Notes: generated by a model from the letters alone, not told the origin. Positions 20,769-31,328 are shown, counted from the first letter of the stretch. The stretch: DNA of 31,383 nucleotides from Gamarada debralockiae (GCA_002803225.1 NXFV01000951.1:1-31383); one strand, 5' to 3'. Program-made: numbers and translations.

Positions 20769-22221
20769 TCAGCTAGACATGGAGATGTCGGAAAATTGAC
20801 AGAAACTTGAATGATTTAGTCCAAAAGCCACGGGGCGGCTCCAAAGTATCCACATTGAACCCGAGGGCGCAGGAACACTGGAACTTCTAGTGAAGTTAAA
20901 CAATGAGCCATTTCTAGGACTTGGTGGCAGCACCTTGTAAAACTCATCGTCCTCATTCACCGTACCTCCATTTTCTCCATAGTATGACGCAATGTACGCC
21001 CAAGTCAGGCTGCGGTGTTGACACCAATGGAGATCTAAACCAAAAGTCTGTGTCGTCGCCAAGCATCTCGTATTCCACAAAAGGACTTGGTGAAACAAGA
21101 AGTTAGTAATTATTTGATATGTAACGGCGTCGAGTGTCGTTCAAGCGTTGTGATCCTGTATTGTATGTCTCGCGACTCCACGATCTGCTGGCAGCGATGG
21201 AATATCTTCTGGAATCACTCGTATTCGGCGCTGGCCGCTACAGGCGCACACATGTCATCGTCATTGCTAGTAATCTCTTGAGTATTCGTGTTGTACGGGT
21301 AGGCCGCTGCAACTTCAGCTCGCAGCGCGGTGGCAAAAAAACAATTGGCAATATGATTTACGGTAGCTCCGGTGTAGGTACCATTAGCGAAGATCGTGGA
21401 ATTAATATCCGTACCGAGGTGCTGGTGGGTTGCACGACCGGTACAGTGACTAGGAAAATTCGTATCGAATTCTACGGCAACGTCGTGATCGAAAACTTGA
21501 ACATCATGATGAAAGGTGCCACCTTCTCCTAATGCCTACGTATCGGAGAAACCCGAATACACGCCTGCGAAATTGCACGCCCAAATATCGGCGACGAGAC
21601 CTTGTAGGGGCTTGCAGGTGGTAGTGTCAATGAATTGTAACTCGACGCGCATGGGAACCTGTGACTCGTCAAGCCGTATTCACAATCATGGAAAGATGTC
21701 ATCTTACTCTTATTTGGTTTTCTGTAACGTTGGATCGGATGAGTTCGCCAGACACATAATACGGTCCAACAGTATTATTTGACGCCAGGACACAGGATGT
21801 TTCCACAGTAAAGATGGTCGACTCAATAGTCGCTAGCGTGTAACCAGTATTGTTCTGTTGAGAAACTGTTTCGTAGGACTGAAGCTCTGCGAGGTGTCAC
21901 TTGAACGGCGCTGCAACATCTCGTCAGAAAGGAGGCAGGCATGGAGATTGATCGTAGCATAATGTTTGGGGCAAGGCCTCGCTTCTCTGGCAATTTTTCT
22001 TGCCGTTTCAGAACGACGTGCAACGGCTCGATCCTTCAAGGCAGAGCTTTCACGGAATTCGCACAAGTTTCCAGTAAACGCTTTGAATGAACAAGGTAGT
22101 CACGCATGGCAAGCTTGCGTCTGACATCGTCGGCATCTTGGACTTCATCCGGATGAGCCAAGGAACGCAGGATCACTGAAACGATACCATGGGCAGCAGT
22201 TAGGGTGAAGATATTAACCAT
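20769..22221 (-). pseudogene. Decayed secreted intradiol-ring-cleavage-dioxygenase-like gene
   Basis: Frames read in order from the ATG at 22221 recover the fungal extracellular intradiol dioxygenase-like family. The signal peptide is 'MVNIFTLTAAHGIVSVILRS', then come 'LKDRAVARRSETARKI', 'EKRGLAPN', 'NTVGPYYVSGELIRSNVTEN', 'DIWACNFAGVYSGF', 'TGRATHQHLGTDI' and 'FVEYEMLGDD'. Two old introns still have splice signals: 21659-21707, and 21086-21218 with a TACTAAC branch point. Lesions: frame changes near 22050, 21990 and 21890-21950; TAG at 21536-21538; Cys codon at 21443-21445 where the family has an iron-binding Tyr; a TAG at 21035-21037 where the family has Trp; and further frame changes near 21055 and 21012. 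The protein cannot be made as it stands, and the missense loss of a ligand argues against mere assembly error. No AflR-type site was found upstream. Confidence 0.82.
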
Positions 22222-23653
22222 GTCGACGCGGCGGCTTCAGTATCTCGATAACGCGAGAAATTCGATGAAGTTTGGTGTCGCTGCATCTGAGACATCTTGA
22301 GAGGTATAAATACTTGCTCATATGACTCATTTCACTTTCTTGACCATTCAAGAGCGCCTTCAACTCTTGAAGTCTAGCTTGCTTAACTTCCAACCGGCTC
22401 CACCAGACTCGCAAAATAACGGGTGCTGACGTCAGCCGCCAGCAGTCCAGCATTGAAGTCGCCAAGACTCGTGTAGGTTCGCAAATGCCTTCAAACTAGG
22501 CAGGCATTTGCAGACATTTGGTAGATAGGATCGCAGACTGCAATCTTCGGACGCGTCAAAAAGGGGCCAGATTCCGGAAACCCGCGGCCGGCGCCAGCCG
22601 TCAGCAGAGGAGCCATGTCACTTGATTTGGGCGTTTCACACCTTCATATGATAAATTTTCGTTTGCTTACGACTTGTGGCATTTGTTGAGAGGCTGTCAA
22701 CAATGATGTCGAAGAGGAAACCGCGATGAAGAAGAAAGAAAACTTCATGCGGCACAGTTTTGGCGAAGCTGCAAGGTCATGTGACCGTACGTCATGACCC
22801 TATTTACCCCTTTTCAGAGTTAAAGCTTAGTGTAACTTACCAGTACCTTGCTTCAAAAAGTGTTCATGGGAATTTCGTATAGTCACATATTAGCGAAGGG
22901 CGGGCCTCTTGGTGGTAGGACTTCTGTGATGATGAAAGGTTCTCGAAATGGGATGCTGCAAAGCCCTGCGATTCAGAAATCGGACACCCAACTAGCACAG
23001 CCTATCTGGGACCCAATGAACAGATGGCCCAGAGTGAGCATACTGCATTTCTCATTGAGGAATCCATCCTCTCTTTGCCTCGATTTCTTAGAGGAGCAAA
23101 GCCGGAGTTGTGATCACGTGATCATTTCCTCCAAATCCGACCATATTGTTTCGGGTTTTCATATCGTAGGCCACAATTAAAAGGTTCCCTTTGTTTTAAA
23201 AATTAACGATTTCGAAGGATGTGTCTATTTGAAGAGCCATCGAGTATGAAGGAATGTAGTTGGCGTGTTTCGGGAATAAGCCGGATGCAAGTGAAATCCC
23301 TTAGCCAGGAATAGCTTGTCATCTGAATCCTATGCATCACGTTGATTCTAAATTTTACATTCCTCCGTTGCTAGTAAGCTTGTTCTGCCAATGCTATCTT
23401 GAGAACGCAAGAGAGGTGTGAATGTCGAAGACTTGCCGCTATCCTGCCAAGTTCCACAATTAGTAAATGTCTATTGGAGTGATAGACGTGGGAACATGCA
23501 AGTTTGACGTAGTTGTCAAGTCTGAAATCCTTCGGAAATACTCCTGCCACATTATCTCGAGCTCCCCTTAATAATTGAAAGGTCCCGAGAGTCGACATCG
23601 CGAGATGACAGAGAGATAGAATCGCAGGGGTTGACGGACGGCGCCGCGTTGTA
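22222..23653. other. Intergenic region, no assigned gene
   Basis: About 1.4 kb between the intradiol relic and the secreted protein gene. Open frames such as 22848-23180 lack ATG starts or domains. No RNA gene, long repeat or AflR-type site was noted. Confidence 0.4.
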
Positions 23654-24046
23654 TTACTTTCCCCAAAGGCTCTCGATTTGAACCATGCATGAGAAGCCTC
23701 CATTGCCATTGTAAGTACAGTTTTGACCAATGCCATAGCCATTGCCGTATGATTTGCCAGCGTACGCGATAACCGGAGGCACGCCATAGGTATTTGCGAA
23801 GGTGACGACCGCAACATAAGGTAGCTGTGAATCCATGCCGAAGCTGCCACCGTTGCCCTTTCTAACGTTGTAGTTGCTGCCGACATCGTTGCGTACCGAT
23901 TTGGCAGGTTTCTCTATCGACGGCAGCGCAGCCGTAGGGCTACTGACGAGCTTGGAGGGAAGTGAGAACTGTGCTGGTTGACAAAGGGACGGCAATGGCG
24001 AAGTGAGGAGGGCGGAGAGAGTCGCGATGAAGACGGTGAGCTCCAT
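23654..24046 (-). CDS. Small secreted protein, 130 aa, family unknown
   Basis: The ATG at 24046 was chosen because it opens a clear signal peptide (hydrophobic residues 3-16, 'VFIATLSALLTSPLPS'), while the in-frame upstream Met codons precede polar sequence. A strong donor/acceptor pair (GTAAGT at 24169, TTAG at 24055) with a CTAAC branch point suggests a 115-bp 5' UTR intron ending 8 bases before the ATG. The mature part is Gly/Asn/Tyr-rich with only two cysteines after the signal (Cys in 'QNCTYNG' and 'GFSCMVQ'), about 11 residues apart. No known domain was recognised. Size and secretion make it effector-like or cell-surface-like, but this is inference only. No AflR-type site lies upstream. 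Confidence 0.6.
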   Translation of the reverse strand: MELTVFIATLSALLTSPLPSLCQPAQFSLPSKLVSSPTAALPSIEKPAKSVRNDVGSNYNVRKGNGGSFGMDSQLPYVAVVTFANTYGVPPVIAYAGKSYGNGYGIGQNCTYNGNGGFSCMVQIESLWGK

Positions 24047-25480
24047 GTTTTCGCCTAAGCGAGAGTTAGAGATATGTGCATTTTGATTATGTCGGAAAAT
24101 GGCAGACATATATGTCCAGATGAGGTTGAGGGTGAAGACAAGCTGATGCTGAAGGCAAAGAGGACTTACTTGCAAGTGAGGTCTTCCGAAGCGTTGATCT
24201 TATGATTGAACTTGTTTGAGTAGTTGGTTGAACTGCTACTAAGTTGATCGATATGAGCCTCTGGGTTCAATGCTGAAATGTTGTCAAGATGTGACGATTG
24301 TGTGTTTGATGAAAGTCGTGGTAGGTCTGGGAAGTTGAATGGCGACAACGAAATATTCGTCGCCAGGCTATATGAATCTTGATGGCTGATTCCAATACTT
24401 CTTGATTCACTGTTCAAAAGCACTCGCCAACTGTTAGTAAAAGGATTTTTTTCGAGGGTTTCGGGGTTACGCATTTGCCGACATATGATTTGACTCCCTG
24501 AGATTCTACAGATCTCTCCTAGCAATATCGTTGTGTTGCCTAATGATAACCCTAATATAGAACAATTTTGAGGTACATGTCTGGTGGAAGGGAAATTTCT
24601 GTAATGTGTTGCTGGTAAAGTATTTTGCGCTCAAGATCCATGTGTCTTCGATAACTCACACTATGCTACACTATCTCACAACTCTTCAGCTGCCTCAGTC
24701 ATTTTCAAACCACATTGGAGCCAACGATCAGCACGAAACGTACATCAACTTACATAAAACTGATTGTATATGAAAATCATCATGTCGAACCTGTCTTCTC
24801 GCACTTTACAGCGATGAAGAAAGACTATACCCAATTGCCTCGTCCATAAAGATTGGGCGTCATCAATGGCAACTCCTAAGTCAGCAATTAAAGAACATAT
24901 TCGAACAGGAAGATGTTTTTTGGGCGAGGTTTGATATCCACTTGATATCGTAGATCGAGCAAATGATATTTTTGCTGTCGCGATTTAAGTTCACTCCAAC
25001 ACAAAGGAAAAGATCAACAGCTCTGAACGCATAAGGCTGACACAGGCTTATGCCATTACCCCACAGGCTCCTGGACCAAGTTGGAGGAAGAATAAAGCAC
25101 TTCCGAAGAATCCAACCTGAAATCGTGGACTCCATCCGAAACGACCCCAATGAATGAACTTCCGGAATCAATAAACTAATGCATTACTTGAAAAGAGATA
25201 TTACCTACAGATATCGGAGCGAGTGGAAAGACTTCCTGGGTCAGACTGAGACCCGATAGCGGCAAAACTTCCTCACAAAGATTGTGAAGGCCTATGATTT
25301 CATAGTCGTTTTAGTTGAGACGATTGAGAGCTGGAACTCAAGTATAAAAGTACATCTTGTGCCCCCAACTTGAAGCATCAAAAGAAGCATCAAAATCACA
25401 ACAAACAAACACTTCGAAGATGCGACACAAAACTATTCTTCTCCCCTCACAAAACAAACTTTTCAACCAACGCATCCACG
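24047..25480. other. Intergenic region between two secreted-protein genes
   Basis: About 1.4 kb shared by divergent secreted-protein genes. It contains the likely 5' UTR intron of the minus-strand gene (24055-24169) and a TATA box for the plus-strand peptide (25343-25350). A minus-strand frame at 24166-24525 (119 codons) is rich in Ser and Asn and probably reflects leader or promoter sequence. Confidence 0.4.
25343..25350 (+). promoter_or_regulatory. TATA box of the six-cysteine peptide gene
   Basis: TATAAAAG sits 138 bp upstream of the ATG at 25481. The following leader is A/C-rich with CAAACAAACA-like runs, typical of highly expressed fungal secreted-peptide genes. Confidence 0.55.
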
Positions 25481-25762
25481 ATGAAGGTCACATTCGTCGC
25501 CCTCGTCGCTGTCCTCGCTGCCCAGTCACTGCCAGTGAACTTGGCACCATTACTTTGGGCCAGAACGTCTACCACAGAGAAGTGCGCCTCAAATCCTTTC
25601 ACCCATCTTCCACAAGAACGCAACGCTAACAATTGATAGGTTGCCGCGAAACGCACTCTTGAACGCCGCGTAGAGGATTGCCATGGCTGCACTCATGATG
25701 CGGACCAGTGCGAAGGAAACGATGGCTGCTACTCTTGCAGCTTTGGCCTATACTTGTGCTAG
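25481..25762 (+). CDS. 58-aa secreted six-cysteine peptide
   Basis: Two exons, 25481..25534 and 25640..25762. The 105-bp intron has a GTGAAC donor, a GCTAAC branch point nine bases before the TAG acceptor, and phase 0. Without splicing the frame ends after 52 codons and loses the cysteine part. Exon 1 encodes the signal peptide 'MKVTFVALVAVLAAQSLP'. Exon 2 adds dibasic Lys-Arg and Arg-Arg sites (residues 22-23 and 27-28) that could be cut by Kex2, leaving a 30-residue mature peptide from Val29. Its six cysteines follow C-x2-C-x6-C-x5-C-x2-C-x6-C and end exactly at the C-terminus. No known family was recognised. Three disulfides are likely if secreted. A TATA box and A/C-rich leader support real expression. 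An effector, antimicrobial or signalling peptide are all possible. Confidence 0.7.
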
Positions 25763-26346
25763 GTCCCTGATCCTAACGGATGTGATTTCTAAGGGATTGA
25801 AAGATTGATGGTGATTTGGGGATGGACATTGGTTGGGATGGAAGGACAGACAGCTGTACGAGGACATTCGTTTGAGTCGATATAGGAATGGACAGGAAAT
25901 GGGAGGAGCTTGCACTGTGGGTGGCATAGACTGAGAAGCCCGTTGTGGTAGTGGTTGTAAAAAGTTAGAGACTTTGGCTTGAAGAAGTATCGGAGAGATC
26001 CTTGTCCCAAGCTCCAAACCCTTCTTTGAGGAGCCCTCTCTTATTAACTCCACGGTACTACAATAATTCTTCCATTTGCCCTCCTATAATGGACATTGAA
26101 AGTTTTTTTCATTTAAAATAAATTATAGGACTAATAACTACAATCAAGGAAATAAATACCGTCTCTCAAATCCGAACTCCCGCCATGCCTTTTTCAAAAT
26201 CCCACCCCCGCTTTCGCGCTTCGCGACCTTCAAAAAACAACAGCACACCGACACAACGACGTCAGCACGCCACAACTCTTTATACCTATGTGTGGTATCT
26301 TTAAATGTATTGCTTCGTTGCTTCGTAATATACGCCAATCAATTCC
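25763..26346. other. Intergenic region
   Basis: About 580 bp holding the 3' flanks of the secreted peptide gene and the MFS transporter gene. It has an AT-rich stretch near 26100-26160 and no supportable gene. Confidence 0.4.
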
Positions 26347-28915
26347 TCAAGCATTGTCCGGCTTCTGCTTTGGTTCCTTCTTCTTGATTGGCTTCCACTC
26401 GACTGCCAACGCGCCGAGGATGGCAAGGCAGCTCAAACACACGCTTACCACGAACACATGCCTCAATGCATCATTGTACGCGTCAATGACTTGTGGCAGT
26501 TGTGCAGCTGGCACGGTAGTCCTCAGATCCGTAGCACCGGCAGCAATAATGCCAGCCACGTCCAGTCCTCCAATCGCGGTGAGGTTCTTGACAAGGTGCT
26601 GTGAGAACAGGCTCGAAGCTACAGATATGAAAATCGCACCTCCGAACAGCTTACAGCCCGACATGAGAGTCGTACCGACCGGCAGATCCTTATTTTCGAG
26701 AAACGATTGCGCGATTGAGAATGGCTGTTGCCAGCCCGCACCTTGTCCCAAACCGAACAGAGCTTGATACCCAATCCACGCCGCCTGCCCAGAGCTAGGT
26801 GTCCACGTCAGGAACAGCCCAGCGCCGATGGAAGTCAAGATGGCGGATCCGATCATATATGGAGGGATATAGTTGACATACTGCTGGGTCTGGCCAGCGA
26901 TGGTCATCCCGATAGTCAAGCCGAGGACCATGGGCAGAGATGACATGCCAGAACTCACGGCAGAGCGGCCCTTGACGGCTTGGAACCATATCGCGACATA
27001 ATACAGGAGGATGAAAAAGGCTCCCCCCATACAGAAGGACGTGAAGGCACCGGCAGCAATGGAGCGCTGTTTGATGATGCGTCCGGGGAGCGTTGCGGTC
27101 TCTCCTCTGCGGTATTGGATGTATATCCAGGCGATACCGGTGATGGCGAAGAAGAAGAATAGGATCACGATTTGGCCTGACATCCACCCGTATTTCACAC
27201 CACCCCATTGAAGAGCGATGAAAAGGCAGGAGACGGCGGCAATGAAGGTGACCGTGCCCAGGGCATCGAGTTGCTTCAATTTGGCTTTGCGTGGAAGGGC
27301 GACCAATGCTGGGTTTGGTGCTACGGGCTTGAAAAAGATCGTGACTCCCGCAAGAACAACGCCGCCAAGAGGCAGATTGATGTAGAAGCACCATCGCCAT
27401 GTTAGGTGATCTGTGAACGCACCTCCCATCAAGGGTCCGCAGACGGAGGCAATACCGTACATTGCCCCCAAGAGCGCACCATATTTGGCTCGCTTGACGA
27501 GAGGAACGGAGCATGCGATAATGATGAAACTTCCTGCGAAGATTCCAGCTGAGCCAATACCTGCGATGGCACGACCGACGATCAGAGCTGTCGAATTGGG
27601 CGAAGTCGCGCAGATGAGAGAGCCGATTTCGAAGATGACGATCGAAGTCAAGTAGGACCATTTCAGGTTGAAGAACGTGAAGAGGCGACCCCATAGAAGT
27701 TGGCAGGAGCAGGTGGTCAGGAAGTATGCTGATCCATACCAACCGACCTGCTCGATGGAGTGGAACTGTTGGGTGATCTTGGGAATGGCTGTAGAGATAA
27801 TTGTGGTATCCTGCGAACTTGTCAGCACGAGTTTCTTCCAGACCATCTCGTCTACTTACCAATGCCTGGAGAAAAATGGCCATGCATGTACACACCAGCA
27901 AAATCGCCAACGTCGAACCAGTCGGCAAACTGCCATCATTTGGTACTGGCGGTTTCTTCTTTTTGGGGGCTTTCTCGTCGAAATCACATTGGATTTCCTT
28001 GTCGTGGTATTCCACCAGCGAAACGTTCGAGGCCACATTTGTCGTTCCTTGCGACACATCAGAAACGTCCTCCTGGTAAATACTCACTGAGGATACAGAG
28101 AGACGGTTGTGAGGTGGTGTTATTGATCCTGCTCTTGTCCTCTGAGGCCGAAACGTCAACAGTGGCCTTCCTCTGTTGGAGACGTTTCGTTCATTGGTTG
28201 GTCCAGAAGCCGCGTCGACCGCTCTGGACACCGCTTCGGCATTGTTGAGATCGATCCCTCTCGTATCGAAGCTGTTGTCTCTTGTCACAGGCTGGGTGGT
28301 AGTGGGACTGTTATTCCAGCCATCGTTGGAGCTGTATGAAGATGTCGTACTCTTTGTACTGCTCTCAGGACTGTCGTTCCTGGCTATTCTTGGATCGTCC
28401 TTGCGATAGTCTTCCCACCGATCAAAATTCGATACCTGCCTGTCGACCTTGGCAAGTTTCTTCGCACTGTTGGTCCGCCTCAAAGACCGACTATTGCTAC
28501 GAGCTCCGTTCCAACTCTGATTCCTGGAAAGTTCCAGACCAGAAGTTCGTCCAGTCTCCCAGTTATCGCTCCTAGGTAATGATGGTCGCTCGTCATTTCT
28601 CTTGCCAGCGTTTCGAATATTCTTCAAAGTGTCGTTTCTCGCTATGCGCGGATCGCTCTTGTCGTAGTCTTCCCAGTCGTTGATTTTGGCAACTAGCTGC
28701 TCTGTCCGCCGGCTCTTCCTTGTCGTGTCTTTCCTAGCTATCCTCTGGTCGTCTTTGCCATAATCTTCCCAATGATTTTGTTTCGATACACGCTCTGGAG
28801 AAGTGACATCGACCTTCCTCACAGTATCGCTTCTTGCTAGTCGTGGGTCATCTTTGCTATAGTCCTCCCATCTATTCTTTTTGGAAATATGCTGATCTCT
28901 GTCGTGGTCACCCAT
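26347..28915 (-). CDS. DHA2-type (14-TMS) MFS transporter with repeat-bearing N-terminal tail, 839 aa
   Basis: Two exons, 28915..27860 and 27810..26347. The intron (27811-27859, 49 bp, GTAAGT...CAG) falls inside the first membrane helix, joining '...AIFLQAL' to '[16 protein letters not shown]', the DHA2 motif after TMS1. Motif C ('[26 protein letters not shown]' region) and a dozen or more hydrophobic segments follow. Such drug:H+ antiporters export toxins and secondary metabolites across the plasma membrane. Unusually, residues 1-329 form a hydrophilic cytosolic tail containing four copies of [18 protein letters not shown]. Typical family members have tails below about 100 residues. AflR-type sites 176 and 319 bp upstream suggest it is the exporter of the local pathway. 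Splicing is certain in frame logic. The start at 28915 is the first ATG and encodes the first repeat soon after. Confidence 0.92.
28370..28876 (-). repeat. Four-copy [13 protein letters not shown] protein repeat
   Basis: Within the transporter tail, 18-residue units occupy residues 14-31 (28876-28823), 47-64 (28777-28724), 79-96 (28681-28628) and 165-182 (28423-28370). Consensus: [18 protein letters not shown]. A degenerate copy ('DNWETGRT') lies at 117-124. Spacing of the first three is 32-33 residues. Flanks are basic and Ser/Thr-rich. Confidence 0.9.
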
Positions 28916-29090
28916 CTTGAATATACAAGTTCAAATTTCACAAAGCCTTAACGAGCGGCAGCGAGATTACAGAAGTTTCAATGAAAGCAAGGGAGTGCAA
29001 AGGTGCAAAGGGATGAGTGAAAAATAGGTCATATTGATTCTTCACTTCCAGCCAAGACGCTTGCCCAGGCTGCCGGTCACCGTTTTATGA

Positions 29091-29101
29091 TCGCAGTCCG
29101 G
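29091..29101 (+). promoter_or_regulatory. AflR-type site upstream of the MFS transporter
   Basis: TCGCAGTCCGG matches TCGSWNNSCGR and is 176 bp upstream of the transporter ATG at 28915. Confidence 0.6.
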
Positions 29102-29233
29102 CACATCCGATGATGAGCTAGACCGGGACTTTTGAATGCTAATAATATCGTTCTAGAATTCGGGTCTTATCGTTGTACAAACACAAAAGTACCGATTATC
29201 ATGGTGTTGTGTGTTTGCCATGAGCTGTGGCAG

Positions 29234-29244
29234 TCGGGTACCGA
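29234..29244 (-). promoter_or_regulatory. Second AflR-type site upstream of the MFS transporter
   Basis: TCGGGTACCGA reads TCGGTACCCGA on the minus strand. This matches the consensus and is identical to the site at 11679-11689 in the laccase divergent promoter. It lies 319 bp upstream of the transporter ATG. Confidence 0.55.
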
Positions 29245-29822
29245 AAATGGTGCACTCGCTTAGCCAAGCAGCCCTACGTAAGGGGCGACTCGGCAAGACG
29301 CTCTTCTTTCTGTTACACAATACTCGGAGTTCGGAGTTTATTTCTAAAGGCCGTGAAGGCGAGTCCGAGTAGGCTTTAAGTGCGGATGGAGTTGAATAGT
29401 TTGCTTGGGAGCGACGCCTCGAAGTCACGTGTTCTCAATTTATTTGGAATCATATCTGAGCCTTGTCAAGTAATGTTAGAGCTACTCCGTGTTTCTTATC
29501 TCGAAGGATTATTATATGTAGTTGAATAACACACTACGAACCAGGAACTACGCGCATTTCAAGTTTCTAGAAGTCGTCGTAGTCTTCTTTAGCGGTGTTC
29601 ATTCTGAAGATTTGGCATAAACTATTTGGATGCAAATCACTTTCATTGAAAGAATTTCAAACTACAAGCACTAAAAGCTCTCAACTCGCAGAAACCCACA
29701 AACCTGCTATCACTTTCCACTCCACTGCCCCATCACTCTTCTCACTGGACGACCTTATTATCAAGGATATGGTGCTCGATCCAACCAACCGTCATTCTAA
29801 TTCGCTCCATTAGCTTTCACCC

Positions 29823-30266
29823 CTACTTTAAACTTGAGATCGCATACTTAGATCTGACAGTATCAGCAAAATTCTCATGGTCAGGTGTAACCTTCTCCTT
29901 AAAGAACGGATCGGCCTTCATGCGCACGAAGTCCTTGACATCGCGGAACGTGGCTTGCACGATGCAGTCGTAGTCTGCGGTGCCATTGAATTGGGGACCG
30001 ACGATTTGGTTCATTAGGAGGCGGGTTTCGGCTGTGTTGTGTGTCTGCATTCTCGTTAAGCTACAGTGCCGATTTGGGATGGGTGTGAAGGGACCTGGAA
30101 GGGGTCATACCATTTCCCAGCTCACGATCCCATACTCAACCATCAAGTTCTTCACCAGCGGGGCGTGGACCTCGCTCATGTACTTGTGGTAATCTTCCTC
30201 GCTCATGCCTGGCTTGCGGTAGGCGCAGACAGTCCAGCAGAAGAGGCGCTCGGTTTGGATGGACAT
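29823..30266 (-). CDS. EthD-domain (dimeric alpha/beta-barrel) protein, 125 aa
   Basis: Two exons, 30266..30111 and 30044..29823. The intron is 66 bp (GTATGA...GCAG), phase 0. The start fits a typical fungal EthD protein: 'ERLFCWTVCAYRKPGMSEEDY', 'HAPLVKNLMVEYGI', and after the intron 'HNTAETRLLMNQ', 'ADYDCIVQATFRDVKDFVRM' and 'DHENFADTVRSKY'. Length is normal for the family. Fungal members include decarboxylases and dehydratases of aromatic polyketide pathways (the TpcK/AgnL1 type that acts on atrochrysone carboxylic acid). A role on a polyketide intermediate is therefore likely, with exact chemistry unknown. AflR-type sites 202-214 bp upstream tie it to the local regulator. Confidence 0.9.
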
Positions 30267-30467
30267 TGTGGTGGTGGTAATTAGGACAAAGTTGAAAATT
30301 GGTGTTGGATTTGGATAGTTGGACTTTGAGAGATTGGAAGTATTTTGAATGAAGATGAAGAGATTGACAAGCTTCAGATAAGTATTATGTACCTTCCCGC
30401 GACAGAGAGAGGGCTGACAGAAAACATGAGAGCACGACGGGCAGATGTAAAGTCACGTGACGAATTC

Positions 30468-30490
30468 TCGGCCTCCGAGTCGGAACTCGA
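30468..30490. promoter_or_regulatory. Tandem AflR-type sites upstream of the EthD gene
   Basis: TCGGCCTCCGA (30468-30478; minus strand TCGGAGGCCGA matches TCGSWNNSCGR) is followed after one base by TCGGAACTCGA (30480-30490), which keeps TCGN5CGA but fails the stricter inner positions. They lie 202 and 214 bp upstream of the ATG at 30266. Confidence 0.6.
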
Positions 30491-31312
30491 TATTTGGCTG
30501 CCACGATCTCCCACATTGATCCTTTTCGGTATCATCATGCTATCCTGATGCTTTCACAAGATCACAACTCTGATGTTCGCGAGTCCGCAAGAAGAAAGCT
30601 CGCTTCGGAAAGAGTCGTCGGACTTAGACTGGAGGCTTCTATGATGTCGAGCGGCGTGACCAAACTAGCACGTGCGAGCCCTTGGAGTTGGGGTAGGAGA
30701 TGAAGGTATTCAATTTTCCGTATCGGTATGCAAATTGTCGGATTCGAGATAAATGGCTCACGTGGCGAGGGCAGCTTGACTTCACGCGATTTGCTACAAG
30801 CTCGCCCTGAATCTGCGATGGCAGGTTTAAACCAGCACCTGGCCTTTCCATCACAATCGCACACTGTCAACAAGCTCCCTTCTCGTCAACATAATTACTG
30901 GTTCATCCATATGACCAGTGAAATATGCCTTCGCCAGACACCTTCCCACCTCTCCATGCTAAAAGTTTGCAGCGAGAAGGCAGGCCCTTGGGAAGGTTGT
31001 TCTTCCTGAGGCAATGATGGGCTCGCATCTTGTCCAAGATCCGTAGTGTTGGATTCATGTTCAATGATTGAGTGGTCGGGTCTGACGACCGTACAACCAA
31101 CCCTATCGCCCGCATTTTCAGTCATTGGATAGGTTTGCAAGATCGAGAGTCCATTCTCATATCCCCAATCTCATTCACTCCACTAACTTCAGATTACGGC
31201 GGAGTGGCGCCCGCATTTCCTCAAATTCACAACTGAATCCAGTTTCAGAAGCTTCAAATTCACCCTTCCGGAGAACGTGGGGCTCCATAAAATATCCCTA
31301 GGCATTTATACA

Positions 31313-31328
31313 TCCCTTTTTCTTTCTT

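Larger units (their letters stand above)
28916..29822. other. Promoter region of the MFS transporter and 3' flank of the EthD gene
   Basis: About 900 bp. It contains two strict AflR-type sites and one relaxed site (29324-29334). A plus-strand 72-codon frame at 29595-29813 has no recognised domain and is not called as a gene. Confidence 0.45.

Noticed and set aside
21134..21532. 132-codon plus-strand frame
   Set aside because: Shadow of the minus-strand intradiol relic, whose family motifs are clear on the other strand.
22848..23180. 110-codon plus-strand frame
   Set aside because: Starts from a non-ATG codon, with no domain or promoter signal.
23371..23886. 171-codon minus-strand frame overlapping the secreted protein gene
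   Set aside because: Different frame from the signal-peptide protein, no domain, and low-complexity composition.
25535..25636. Unspliced 52-codon version of the small secreted peptide
   Set aside because: The branch point, acceptor and the cysteine-rich frame after 25640 favour splicing. The unspliced form lacks the cysteine module.
26795..28915. 706-codon uninterrupted minus-strand frame
   Set aside because: Beyond residue 352 it reads through the 49-bp intron into the wrong frame. Splicing at 27859/27811 restores the transporter sequence.
30562..31140. Possible two-exon minus-strand gene at the right end
   Set aside because: A donor (GTAATT) and acceptor can be drawn, but the joined frame has no recognisable domain and the donor is weak. 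Kept only as a note.
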